Shown: in pieces, positions 1-12,400 of the stretch | Layout of the letters: every line of letters begins with the position of its first letter | How positions within the stretch are numbered: the stretch's first letter is position 1 | NCBI GenBank assembly: GCA_018857735.1 | Contig: JABMCL010000672.1 | Location: 196,001 to 260,000, forward strand | Reading direction: 5' to 3' | Length of the DNA stretch: 64,000 nucleotides | Source of the DNA: Alviniconcha marisindica | Taxonomy: Eukaryota > Mollusca > Gastropoda > Provannidae | Notes under the pieces: generated by a model | The model's database searches: none | Told to the model about the DNA's origin: nothing | Seen by the model: only the letters and a program-made list of their open reading frames with translations | Translations under genes and position numbers: made by a program

Positions 1-600
1 TAGTTTAGATTATGTATAATGTGTGTCTTTTTTTCTTGTTTCAGTGAGGGGTGGCATTAGTTCCGATATTAGTCAAACTTGATCAAACAGTATTGTTTGT
101 GTGTTTAGTTTTGGATAATGATCAGTTCTGATCATGCTCTTTGAAACATTTTGTTTTTGTTGCATTTGTGATTCCATTTTGTCCGTTTATGTTGAACCAA
201 ATTTTATCTTATGAGGTCCCCTTGGACTGTATCTTCATCTATCAAACCACTGAGCATATATCTTCATGACTATGTTAGCTGCAGCTCTTCATAGTTCAGG
301 AGCTGTGTGAGAGTCGAGGTGGCCGTTCTGAGCTGTCCGTCCTAACGAGCCTCCTGGTTTCTGTGGACGTAAAGAATTATTGAACCGTGCTTCAGCATTG
401 GTCACAACTTGTCCCTAATATGTCAGCTGACATCTGAGGACATTAAGCAACACTTCATCAGCTGCAGCTGACAGATATCTGTCTTAACTCTTATGCTAGT
501 GACACAAACAGAACTTACTTCTTTTTTTGTAAACTAGGAAGGCTCATAAACCTTGGGCATAAAGTCAGAATTCTTGAATGCAGCGCTGGTGTGTCTTTGG
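1..600 (+). other. SCAP intron sequence, no exon seen
   Basis: T-rich intron-like sequence. It includes a dispersed element at about 297-375 that shares its core (ggagctgtgtga, ggtggccg, tttctgtgg) with 48213-48290. No upstream SCAP exon was recognised. Confidence 0.5.
297..375. repeat. Dispersed repeat, copy 1
   Basis: Shares aggagctgtgtga, ggtggccg, ctg(g)tttctgtgg and flanking composition with 48213-48290. The core is about 75 bases, with roughly 70-75 percent identity by eye. Confidence 0.5.
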
Positions 601-609
601 TTAATTTCT

Positions 610-1250
610 CTGACCAACATCAGGTACTCATTCACAGCATCTCCCTATCAACACAGGATGCTGACCAACATCAGGTACTCATTGACAGTGTCCCTAACAA
701 CACAGGATGCTGACCAACATCAGGTACTCATTCACAGCATCTCCCCAGCAACACAGGATGCTGACCAACATCAGGTACTCATTGACAGTGTCCCTAACAA
801 CACAGGATGCTGACCAACATCAGGTACTCATTCACAGTGTCCCTAACAACACAGGATGCTGACCAACATCAGGTACTCATTCACAGTGTCCCTAACAACA
901 CAGGATGCTGACCAACATCAGGTACTCATTGACAGTGTCCCTAACAACACAGGATGCTGACCAACATCAGGTACTCATTCACAGCTCTCCCTAACAACAC
1001 AGGATGCTGACCAACATCAGGTACTCATTGACAGCTCTCCCAAATCAACACAGGATGCTGACCAACATCAGGTTCTCATTGACAGTGTCCCTAACAACAC
1101 AGGATGCTGACCAACATCAGGTACTCATTCACAGCTTCCCTAACAACACAGGATGCTGACCAACATCAGGTACTCATTGACAGCCTTCCCTAACAACACA
1201 GGATGCTGACCAACATCGGTACTCATTCACAGCTCTCCCTAACAACCATG
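610..1250. repeat. Minisatellite, about 49-bp unit, 13 copies
   Basis: Unit core ggatgctgaccaacatcagg followed by tactcattcacag. Copies vary mainly in the cacagtgtccc part. It lies upstream of SCAP exon 1. Confidence 0.9.
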
Positions 1251-1325
1251 GATGCTGAAGTCATTTGTACTTCATGACTGCCTCGCCTGTTGCATGCAAG
1301 GCTGTTGCTGTTACCAGCTTAGAGC

Positions 1326-1455
1326 CGCTCTGCTGCTGCGTGTGTGTCTGCAGTGGGCCAGCTCTTTGTGCAGATTCATAGACGCTCTGCTGCTGCGTGT
1401 GTGTCTGCAGTGGGCCAGCTCTTTCTTTGTGCAGATTCATAGACGCTCTGCGGCA
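1326..1455 (+). repeat. Tandem copy of SCAP exon 1 acceptor
   Basis: Unit of 57-61 bases, two copies plus a partial one: cgctctgctgctgcgtgtgt...tttgtgcag|attcatagacgctctg. The first copy gives a decoy acceptor at 1373 followed by the same 16 exon bases as the true site at 1434. Confidence 0.85.
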
Positions 1456-1616
1456 GAGGCTGGAGGCAGCATTTCCTGAGACGGTGCTGAACGTCAACAA
1501 CTCAGAAATCGACAGCTTAGTGCATGTGCACTACAAAGATTTTAACTACATCGTGGAGTACACACCGCTGTTGGTCACCTACTTTGTGCTGCTGCTCTAC
1601 ATTTACTTCTCTGTTC
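1435..1616 (+). CDS. SCAP: SCAP exon 1 (visible): start of sterol-sensing domain
   Basis: The exon encodes [15 protein letters not shown], then [14 protein letters not shown] and the first sterol-sensing-domain helix ending in YIYFSV. YIYF is the Insig-interaction motif known from vertebrate SCAP. The acceptor is tttgtgcag and the donor gtaagtgg. It starts one base into the frame and ends in phase 1. The acceptor plus 16 exon bases also occur in a tandem copy just upstream. Confidence 0.92.
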
Positions 1617-4600
1617 GTAAGTGGAGGCCTTTGTGTACAGGCTTCTGTCACAGTCACACACTCACACAGTTGCACAGATATGTACACACATAAATGCGCA
1701 TACACACACACACATGCAAACACATGCATGCATGCATGCACACATGCACACATACACACACACTCACATACATGTACACATGCATGGATGGATACATGCA
1801 CATTCATATGTATTCATTCACTTGTGCATATTCACATATTTAACTTGTCTTCGCAATTGATTTTTAAATGCCTAAGAGTGTGGCTTTTGTGTGTGTGTGC
1901 GTGTGCGTGCATGTGTGTGTGTAGAACTTAGCATTTTCAACTAGTACTCTGTTAAATACTGTTGTTGCTGGGGGGGGGGGGGGGGGGGGGGGTGCAGGCA
2001 CATTAGAGAGATGGTCAAATCCCAATTTGGTGTTGATGTGTGTGTGTTACATATAAGATAAATATGGTGAAATCCCAGTTTGGTGTTATGTTTGGGGGTG
2101 GAGGTGGGGGGTTACAGGTAAGATAGAGATGGTGAAGTGGCAGTTTGGTGTTATGTTTTGGGGTGTTGTGTTGCAGGTAAGATAGAGATGGTGAAGTCGC
2201 AGTTTGGCCTGGCTGTCAGTGCAGTGGTGACGGTGGTGTCCTCTCTCTTCATGTCCCTCAGCCTCTGCTTCTTCTTCGGCCTCAACCCCACCCTCAACGG
2301 CAGGTGAGAGTTCTGCGCCTGATGTTGATTCAGGTGATGTAGACGTCATCATAAATGTCGTACATACCTTGTCTTGGAGTACATCCCTCGGCGCTGTGGA
2401 ACTGCAAGTTTGTTGACTTAATGTACAAATTACTGCGCTCATATTGACATCTCCTGTATGCAACTACTTTTATATAATGTAATGTAAATGAGTATTTATA
2501 AGGCATTTACACCTAACATGAGCCTGAGGCGCACTTCGATCCATTGGTAATAGTAGGACTGGGAGTTTGAAGACTGCTGCCTGTGGGTAAACTGTATTAC
2601 TTAATTAACATGCAAATTACTGCCCTAGTATTGACATCTCCTGGACAGAGGTACATCCTTTCCACTGGTGGTAGTGGTAGGACTGGAAGTGTGAAGACTG
2701 CTGCCAGACTTACTGCTGGTGATTTCTTTAAAAGAATCTTACTTCCAGCACTTGTAACGATAAAGCTGTATGTTTGCTTGGTCGGACTGACAGCTGTCTT
2801 GTGAATTACTGTCTGCTGCCATGATGGTTACCATGCCAACAGTAATGCCACCTGTTACTTTTAATAGGTTACTGAACAGTACTTTATTCTGCTGTGGACA
2901 TAATAACTGTAAATAAGCCCTTTGAAAGTCTGTGTAAGGGATTGTTCCATGGAGAGAAAGTTGTGCAGGGAGCCAGCTTAATAATCAGTGGTATGTAGTT
3001 AGAGGTAAAACTATTTCATACCTGTTGTAGCGTGTTTTTGGTTCAGCGTCAAATGAAAGATGATGATATGCTGGGCAGAGATCAGGGGAACAGAATGTTT
3101 GTGGACAGCGTGTGTTGCTGTGGTGATGATATGCCGGGCAGAGATCAGGGGAACAGAATGTTTGTGGACAGTGTGTGTTGCTGTGTTGGTGATGATGATG
3201 TCCATTTCTGATGATCATTTGTAAAGCATGCCCCGTGGCTGAGAGCGCATGAATATTGAATCCACATGCTCAGGGTGCTGAAGGAAAACAAATTTTCAAA
3301 AGAAACTGAATAGAGAAGGTTGTGGTAATTAGGAAGAAGAAGAAAAAAAGACACGTAGCACACATGTAAGTCATTCAGAAAACAGGCGGGTTTTCAGATG
3401 TCTGCAGAATGCTGCCAAGGAATCTGCCTCTGATTGGCTAGTGTTTTGTATTTTGTCATACATAAATAAATAGCGTTCTTTTTAAAACCTTTTGTGTGTT
3501 TAGATTTTGCCTCTCTGACTGTTTGTGGTAGGGCATTCCAGGGCTTTGGGGCAGAGTTGATAAAGCTGTGAAATCCGACCGTTGTTGTTGGTGTTGTGCA
3601 GTGAGATCTTTCCTTACCTGGTCATGATCATCGGCCTGGAAAACGTGCTGGTCATCACCAAGTCGGTGGTGTCCACCCCTGTCCATCTGGACGTCAAGAT
3701 CAGAGTGGCACAAGGTCAGGGCAGCTGCTTCACTCTCTTGTCTCTTTCCCTGACCCCCCCCCCCCCCTCCATTCCTTTCATTCTCTTTCTCTCCTCTCTT
3801 CCCTTTCTGACCTTCTTTTTTCTCTCTCTCTTCTTTTCCCGTCGCCTTTGTCTTTTTACCTCCCCTGTTTTTCTTCTCTCTTCCTTTCTGTTTCTTTTCT
3901 CCTTTGTGTCTTCTGTTATCGTCCACTCTCTGTGTCCGTCATGAATTTGATCAGTTGCTGTCTGATATGTACAGCAGAGACTTTTGTACATTAATTATGT
4001 ATTTGTACATTAATTATGTCTATTTCATTTCTTTTGCAGCAGTTTTACAGTTAGGTGGCTCCAGCGGGCATGGTGACTTGATAAAACTGCTGTTATCTTT
4101 GTGTGCTTTACAGTTGATGGGTCTGAGCGCCAAGTATGTCAGTTTTCTTTGGAATGTTATCTCGGTCACAGCAACTTGGTGGGTGCTGCCTCACTTGCTG
4201 GGATAATCCCACAAGAGCTTTACAATTCATTGTTGTTGTTTTTTCATTTGTCAGCTGGTTTGCTATCATGTAGGGAGTCTTGTGCTGTTCCCATGGTAAC
4301 CATGTTCCTGGCTTGTGCTTTTCAGGGTTGAGCAAGGAGGGTTGGTACATCACCAAGAACCTGTGCACCGAGCTGCTCATCATCTTCTTTGGATTCTTCA
4401 CCTTTGTGCCGGCCATCCAGGTAGGCAGTTGAACTCACCTGGGCTCGTTTGCCCATTCACCCATAAGACTGTCTGGTGCCCATTTACCCATAAGACTGTC
4501 TGATACCCCTTGACCCATAAGATTGTGATGCCCATTGACCCATAAGACTGATGCCCATTCACCCATAAGACTGTCTGATACCCATTCACCCATAAGACTG

Positions 4601-7600
4601 TCTGATGCCCATTTACCCATAAGACTGATACCCATTCACCCATAAGACTGTCTGATGCCCATTGACCCATAAGACTGTCTGATGCCCATTCACCCATAAT
4701 ACTGTCTGATACCCATTCACCCATAATACTGTCTGATACCCATTCACCCATAAGACTGTCTGATCCCATTCACCCATAATACTGTCTGATGCCCATTCAC
4801 CCATAAGACTGTCTGATGCCCATTCACCCATAAGACTGTGCCCATTCACCCATAAGACTGTCTGATGCCCATTCACCCATAAGACTGTACTGATCCCATT
4901 CACCCATAAGACTGTCTGATGCCCATTCACCCATAAGACTGTCTGATGCCCATTCACCCATAAGACTGTCTGATGCCCATTCACCCATAATACTGTCTGA
5001 TGCCCATTCACCCATAAGACTGTCTGATGCCCATTCACCCATAAGACTGTCTGATGCCCATTCACCCATAAGACTGTCTGATGCCCATTCACCCATAAGA
5101 CTGTCTGATGCCCATTCACCCATAAGACTGTCTGATGCCCATTCACCCATAAGACTGGATGCCCATTCACCCATAAGACTGTCTGATGCCCATTCACCCA
5201 TAAGACTGTCTGATGCCCATTCACCCATAAGACTGATGCCCATTCACCCATAAGACTGTCTGATGCCCATTCACCCATAAGACTGATGCCCATTCACCCA
5301 TAAGACTGTTGATGCCCATTCACCCATAAGACTGATGCCCATTCACCCATAAGACTGTCTGATGCCCATTCACCCATAAGACTGTCTGATGCCCATTCAC
5401 CCATAAGACTGTCTGATGCCCATTCACCCATAAGACTGATGCCCATTCACCCATAAGACTGTCTGATGCCCATTCACCCATAAGACTGTCTGATGCCCAT
5501 TCACCCATAAGACTGTCTGATGCCCATTCACCCATAAGACTGATGCCCATTCACCCATAAGACAGTCAGAGAGAGGCCGTGCAGTTTGAGTGCAGACAGA
5601 CTGGCAGCCATGATCATACTTTCAAATAGAATGTCTGTCCACAGTCCTTTGCCGTCTCATTCACATTGCAAACGCCAATGTCCCATTTGTGCCGTCTGTT
5701 AAAAACTTTGGGGTAACCCTGGACTCGAATCTCAGCATGTCTCAACACATAAGCAACACGTGTAGAGCCGCATACATACAAATCAGACATATAAGTTCCA
5801 TACGACACCTTCTCACCACTCAAGCAACCCAAACCCTTGTATGCTCTCTTGTCCTCTCTCGCTTAGACTGCTGTAACTCTTTACTTTCAGGTTGCCCTCA
5901 GTACTTACTAGACAGACTTCAAAAAGTTCAGAATGCAGCAGCAAGGCTTGCATGTAAAGCTAAGAAATCTGACCACATCCATCCTATTCTTGAAACTGCA
6001 TTGGCTACCAGTAACACATCACATTCAATACAAAATTTCTATTCCATCTCTGGAACAGCCCCTCAGCTTATACTCCAGCAAGACAATTACAATCTGCATC
6101 TGACTCCTTAACCTTCCTCACCCCCCCGTGTAAACATGAAAACATTTGGTGAAGGATCTTTTTCTTATGCTGGCCCATCTGTCTGGAACAATTTGCCTCA
6201 AACACTCCACCACTCTCATTCTGCCTCCTCTTTTAAAGCCTCCCTCAAGATGCACCTGTTTAATAATTATTTCTAAACTGTTTTTCACAGCCATGCCCAT
6301 TCCCTCGTCCGACGCTGTGTGTGTGTGTCTGTGTCATGTGTGTGTGTGTGTGTGTGGTTAGTGTTATTGTAAAGCGCCCTGTGCTGCCACCTTGTGTGGT
6401 AGATGGGCGCTCTAGAAATCCTCTTTATTATTATTATATTATTACTATTGTGTTGGCCTGTGGATGTTGACAGTCAAGGGGCAAGAAGAACATGCTGACT
6501 GTTTTGTGGATAGCCTGCTGGGTGCATTGGTGGATTTAGCTGACTTGTGGATTGGTTGTTTACTGGATTGGTGGATTTAGCTGATGAGTGTGTGTATTGC
6601 TTGGTTGGTGGGTTGATTGATTTGATTGATAAGTGTGTGGATTGATTGGTTGGTGGGTTGATTGATTTGATTGATCAGTGTGTGGATTGATTGGTTGGTG
6701 GGTTGATTGATTTGATTGGTCAGTGGACTGATTGGGTGGAGTGATGGTGGATTGACCGATTGATTGGGTTCGCTGTTTAGTGGTTTGATGGATTGGTGGA
6801 TTGGTTGGGTTGGCTGATTGATGGGTTGACTGAATGACTGATTGGTGGATTAATTGATCGGTAGATAGATGGCAGTGATTGACTGGTGGATCAATTGATT
6901 GGTAGATGGCAGCGATCGACTGGTGGATCAATTGATTGGTAGATAGATGGCAGCGATTGACTGGTGGATCAATTGATCGGTAGATAGATGGGAGTGATTG
7001 ACTGGTGGATCAATTGATCGGTAGATAGATGGGAGTGATTGACTGGTGGATTGATGTCTTGGGTGATGGGTTGCATGTGAACATTTTGAAGTTCCTGATT
7101 TCAGGGTTTTGCCTGTTTGTATGTTGTTGTGTATGTGATGTGAACATTGAAGTTTGTGATTTCAGGAGTTTTGCATGTTGTTGTGTTTGTGATGTGAACA
7201 TGTTGAGGTTTGTGATTTCAGGAGTTTGGCATGTTGTTGTGTTTATAATGTGAACATGTTGAGGTTTGTGATTTCAGGAGTTTGGCATGTTGTTGTGTTT
7301 ATAATGTGAACATGTTGAGGTTTGTGGTTTCAGGAGTTTTGCCTGTTGTTGTGTTTGTGATGTGAACATGTTGAGGTATGTGATTTCAGGAGTTTTGCCT
7401 GTTGTGTTTGTGATGTGAACATGTTGAGGTATGTGATTTCAGGAGTTTTGCCTGTTGTGTTTGTGATGTGAACATGTTGAGGTATGTGATTTCAGGAGTT
7501 TTGCCTGTTGTTGTGTTTGTGATGTGAACATGTAGAGGTTTGTGATTTCAGGAGTTTTGCCTGTTGTTGTGTTTGTGATGTGAACATGTTGAGGTTTGTG

Positions 7601-7876
7601 ATTTCAGGAGTTCTGCCTGTTGTTGTGTTTGTGATGTGAACATGATTTAGGTTTGTGATTTCAGGAGTTTTGCCAGTTGTGTTTGTGATGTGAACATGTT
7701 GAGGTTTGTGATTTCAGGAGTTTTGCCTGTTGTTGTGTTTGTGATGTGAACATGTTGAGGTTTGTGATTTCAGGAGTTCTGCCTGTTTGCCCTGGTGGGT
7801 TTGTTGACCGACTTCTTCCTTCAGATGTTCTTCTTTGCTACCATCCTGTCAGTGGACATCAGGCGAATGGAGGTAA

Positions 7877-7924
<48 letters not shown>

Positions 7925-9400
7925 ATGGGTTGCATAGTAGATGTGTGTGTATGTGTGTGATTTATGGTGGAGGTTTGTGTGTGTGTAAGTGTGTGCGCAT
8001 GCATGCATTGCATTTCATGATGTATGTGTGTGCTTTATGGTGGAGTGTGTGTGTGTGTGCTTTACGGTGGAGTGTGTGTGTGTGTGTGCTTTACGGTGGA
8101 GTGTGTGTGTGTGTGCTTTACAGTGGAGTGTGTGTGTGTGTGTGTGTGCTTTACGGTGGAGTGTGTGTGTGTGTGGACATTTGCCGTTCTTTCTTATGTG
8201 TCTTATATGTTTCTTATGTGCTTGCATTTTGTCCATTTCTGTAACAAGGGGGAGGTAGAAAAGAGTGTTTGCCTTGCACACTGTACACTGACCTGGTTCT
8301 TTACCTGGGTGTCTGCCAGCTGGCGGACCTGCATCGGCAGTCTCAGAGTCTGCAGCAAGCCGAGGAGCCGGCAGCGAGTGCCGAGCCCATCCAACCCTTC
8401 ATCCTCTGCCCGTTCACCCAGAAGACCACCCCGCCTTCCCCACCCCCCGACGCACCCGCCGCCACCTCCCCCGCCCCCGCCCCTTCCCTCAGCGCCGTCA
8501 GGGACGCCTGGCAACCCATGCCCAAAATCTACCGCTCCAGGTCGGCTCCACGGCTGGACCTGGCTTTCAACCCGCAGATGTCGCCGCCCCCTTCACCTGC
8601 CGGCCAAGGGGACTTCTTCCAGAAAATGCCTCGACGCTTGCGCTTCTTTTACTTTTGGGCTCGGACGCGGTTCTTCCAGAGGCTTATCATGGTAACAGTC
8701 CAGTTCTTCCAGAGGCTTATCATGGTAACACTCTAGTTCTTCCAGAGGCTTATCATGGTAACAGTCTAGTTCTGCCTTGTGGTGGGAGATTCAGCCTCTG
8801 CCATGACCCCACATCTGCGTCTTTTGCTCATCAGGATGTAATGTTTTTCTTCTTCTCAGTTATTTAACACTTCATTGTTTAATCCCAGGCAGAAAATGTG
8901 GGTATCCCTGGCAGAAAATGTGGGTATCCCTGGCAGAAAGTATGGGTATCTGGCAGAAAATGTGGGTATCCCTGGCAGAAAATGTGGGTATCCCTGGCAG
9001 AAAATGTGGGTATCCCTGGCAGAAAATGCAGGTGACCCGACCTGGATAAAGCTGCAGCAGCCCCCACAAGAGCAGTTCTGCCCAGTGCAGGTGTTGTGTT
9101 AGTGTTGACCTATTGCGGTGCAGTGGGGATTGTCTACTAATTTTGCCAGGGCAGCTGGGGAGAGTTTACTTACCATTGCAGCTGCAGCTAGTATTGTGTG
9201 AATACAAGTAACCTCACCAGGGACTTTGCAGTCACCTTTCAAATGAAAAACACATAAAAGTTTTAGTACAGGCGTTTGTGTCAGTACAGGTGTTTGTGAG
9301 TGTTTGTACAGGTGTTTGTGTGTAGACATGCCTGGCAGTCTTTATTACCCAGACTGTCACAAGATAAGGCTTGTGGAGCACATAGCTTTGTGGAAGAAAT

Positions 9401-9438
<38 letters not shown>

Positions 9439-12400
9439 CTGCACAGATACAAGACAGGTCTGCTGGAGCACATTGTTGAAATAAAACTTACACACATGCA
9501 ATAAAAAAGCCTTGATGTGCATGCATTCTGTGCAGGTGTGCACGGTGATCTGGATCGCCCTGATCGTCTACAAGACGGGTCTGGTGGAGCACATAGCCAA
9601 CCTGGAGGACTCCTCCTCTCACGCTGGCGCCCCCCAGCACCCGGCCTGGCCTGACCCCGCCCTCCCCGCAGACTTGCTGCGCGAGCGACTGGAGCGGGGG
9701 GAGGAAGACGGCCCCGGCCCAGCGGGGGGAGGGTGGGGCCGGGGGTGGGGGGCGGGGGAGGAAGCGCTGGAGGCGGGTCTGGTGGAGCACACCCAGCTGG
9801 AGGCGTGGCGAGGGCTGTCGCACAAACACTGGCCCCGCCTCTTCGCTTTCTACAACATCAGCATTCTGGGCAGGTGTGTGTGTGTGTGATGAGGATGAGG
9901 ATGTGAGTACTGATGGTGGTGGCAGTGAAAGCGGTGATCTTTTTGCCTCCCCTGTAACCTGCGCAGTCCGGTGGCTGGGGTCAGTAGCCTGGCTGTTGCT
10001 CCCAGCTGAGTTCATCAGCCTCTTGTCCTGCGTGTGCTGGGGAGGGGCATGGAGGAACTGAGTGCATCATGTTTCATATTTACTGTATTACAGTTTACAG
10101 GGCCAGTCCAGTAAAGCCTAGTGCCTAAACCCCCCTCCGTCTGGTGACCACGCTTGATCAGGCTTAGTCAGGGCTTTTGAGGCTGACTCGAATGAATCGA
10201 ATAAAGTCATATCTAGGGGCAGTGGGGGACTGCATGTGTGATGCTTCGTATTGTTTGTATTACATTACCAGTCTCGTATTTCCAGTGTAAGCTGTTTGCG
10301 CTCACACGAGGAAAGCCGCTGATAGGTATTTATTGTGGAGGTGGATTTACATAACAGTGGCAGTCTGAAGATGTGCAAAGGTTTGACAGGTTCACACCGC
10401 TTCCCTTTTATGTCTTGAAAAAAGCCTGACGGACAGTAGGATTAAACCCTTCACTGCCACAGCCTGTACATTTTCCAGGCTGAAATGTGCACACAGACTC
10501 TCCTCCAAACTGTTTAATTGATGGTCCTATAACGAACCTACTTTCAGTCCTGTGCATTTTGATAGAAATCCTTTTACGTGTTCATGCGAAGGGGGCAAAA
10601 AAGCCTTAATGGTTTCAGATTTGGCGCTTTTTATTGGTCATTTTCCGAGTGACGGCGCGGCAAGCATGACGGTGAAAGGGTTAAACCAGTTTAAGTCCTG
10701 TTTCTGTGACTGCCTTTTTCATAATCTCCCTTGCTTGCAGGTACATCAGTATTCTTCCAGCCATTCACCTGTCGGTGAAGGTTGATGCAGAGACGGTGGT
10801 GAAGTTGCGACACCCGTCAGAGAAGCAAGGCTACGTGAGGCCCCCGGTGGTGCTGCCCACGCAGACCGGTGATGTACCGCTCACCTCTGTGGAGGACAAG
10901 CAGGTCACTAGTTTTTATGCTCTTTTTACCATATAATCTGAAAGATGCGGATGGAGAAGATGATGATAACAAAACAGACAGTGTACAGAGTACGTTCTGT
11001 GGAGGCACATGTTTACAGGACATGTACATGTGGTGACTATTTTTGACTGACAGACATGGGACTGTCTGGTAGCCTGGCCTCGGCTTCATCATCTTGAAAT
11101 TTATTCTTGCTAAGCCAATATGCCAAACCATATGTCACTGACAGTGACATGGGTGAGCACACCACACTTTACAAGATCAACAAAAATGTATACAGAAAAT
11201 CTCAAAAATAATGTATGATCATAATATTGTATTCTTCATACACCAAACATAATCACAGATGCACACAGACAGGCAGGCACACACACATATGGGGGGGGGG
11301 GGGGGGTGATGGTGGTGGTTACAAAAGGTAGAAGACCATTTGAAATCACCTGTACTGTTATTTGTAGAAGTGAGATTATAGTGCAGTTTTGAAGGCATGG
11401 AAGGATTGCATTGACAGCTGTCACAAGGGAGAGAATTTGTAACTATGGACAAGGAGTGTGTGGTAAGAAGTATCGGTGCATGTGAAGCATCGGTGGTGGG
11501 ACAAGGAGTGTGTGGTAAGAAGTATCGGTGCATGTGAAGCATCAGTGGTGGGACAAGGAGTGTGTGGTAAGAAGTATCGGTGCATGTGAAGCATCAGTGG
11601 TGGGACAAGGAGTGTGTGGTAAGAAGTATCGGTGCATGTGAAGCATCGGTGGTGGGACAAGGAGTGTGTGGTAAGAAGTATCGGTGCATGTGAAGCATCA
11701 GTGGTGGTACAAGGAGTGTGTGGTAAGAAGTATCGGTGCATGTGAAGCATCAGTGGTGGGACAAGGAGTGTGTGGTAAGAAGTATCGGTGCATGTGAAGC
11801 ATCGGTGGTGGTACAAGGAGTGTGTGGTAAGAAGTATCGGTGCATGTGAAGCGTCAGTGGTGGGACAAGGAGTGTGTGGTAAGAAGTATCGGTGCATGTG
11901 AAGCGTCAGTGATGGGACAAGGGATGTTTGCTGTTGTCAGAATGCAGCGGGCCAGGCGGGGGGCCGCCCACACTTCCTCCCTTCCTACCTGCACGACGCC
12001 CAGAAACTGCAGGCCTTCTTTCCCAAGTCGCAGCGTGAGTTCTTCATCACTGTCTGCTTCTGCTTTCTCTCCGTCGTCGTCATCTCCTACTTCATGGTGG
12101 CGCTGTACAAGTGCATGTGTTCACGCAACTACTCGCGCTGGAGGCACTCCTGGGCCCGCCACCGCCGGCAGCGCAGCAGGGGAGCTTACTACAAACAGAT
12201 CAAGGAGTCCGTCCCCCTCCTGTTGAAGGGGCACAGTCAGGTGAGGGGGTGACTGGGTGACTACTGAAGGGGCAGTCAGGTTAGGGGGGTTACTGCTGAA
12301 GGGGCACAGTCAGGTGAGGGGGTGACTGCTGAAGGGGCAGTCAGGTGAGGTGGGTGACTGCTGAAGGGGCAGTCAGGTGAGGTGGGTGACTGCTGAAGGG

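Noticed and set aside
4398..5550. Long - strand open frames of repeated [13 protein letters not shown] peptides
   Set aside because: They arise because the 27-bp unit is divisible by 3. They lie in a SCAP intron, have no start context or conserved domain, and all frames are equally periodic.
4448..5566. CRISPR-like array (regular short direct repeats)
   Set aside because: Units are head-to-tail with no unique spacers, in a eukaryotic intron and with no cas genes.
11421..11897. 158-codon - strand frame of repeated [11 protein letters not shown] peptides
   Set aside because: A shadow of the 51-bp minisatellite (17 codons per unit).
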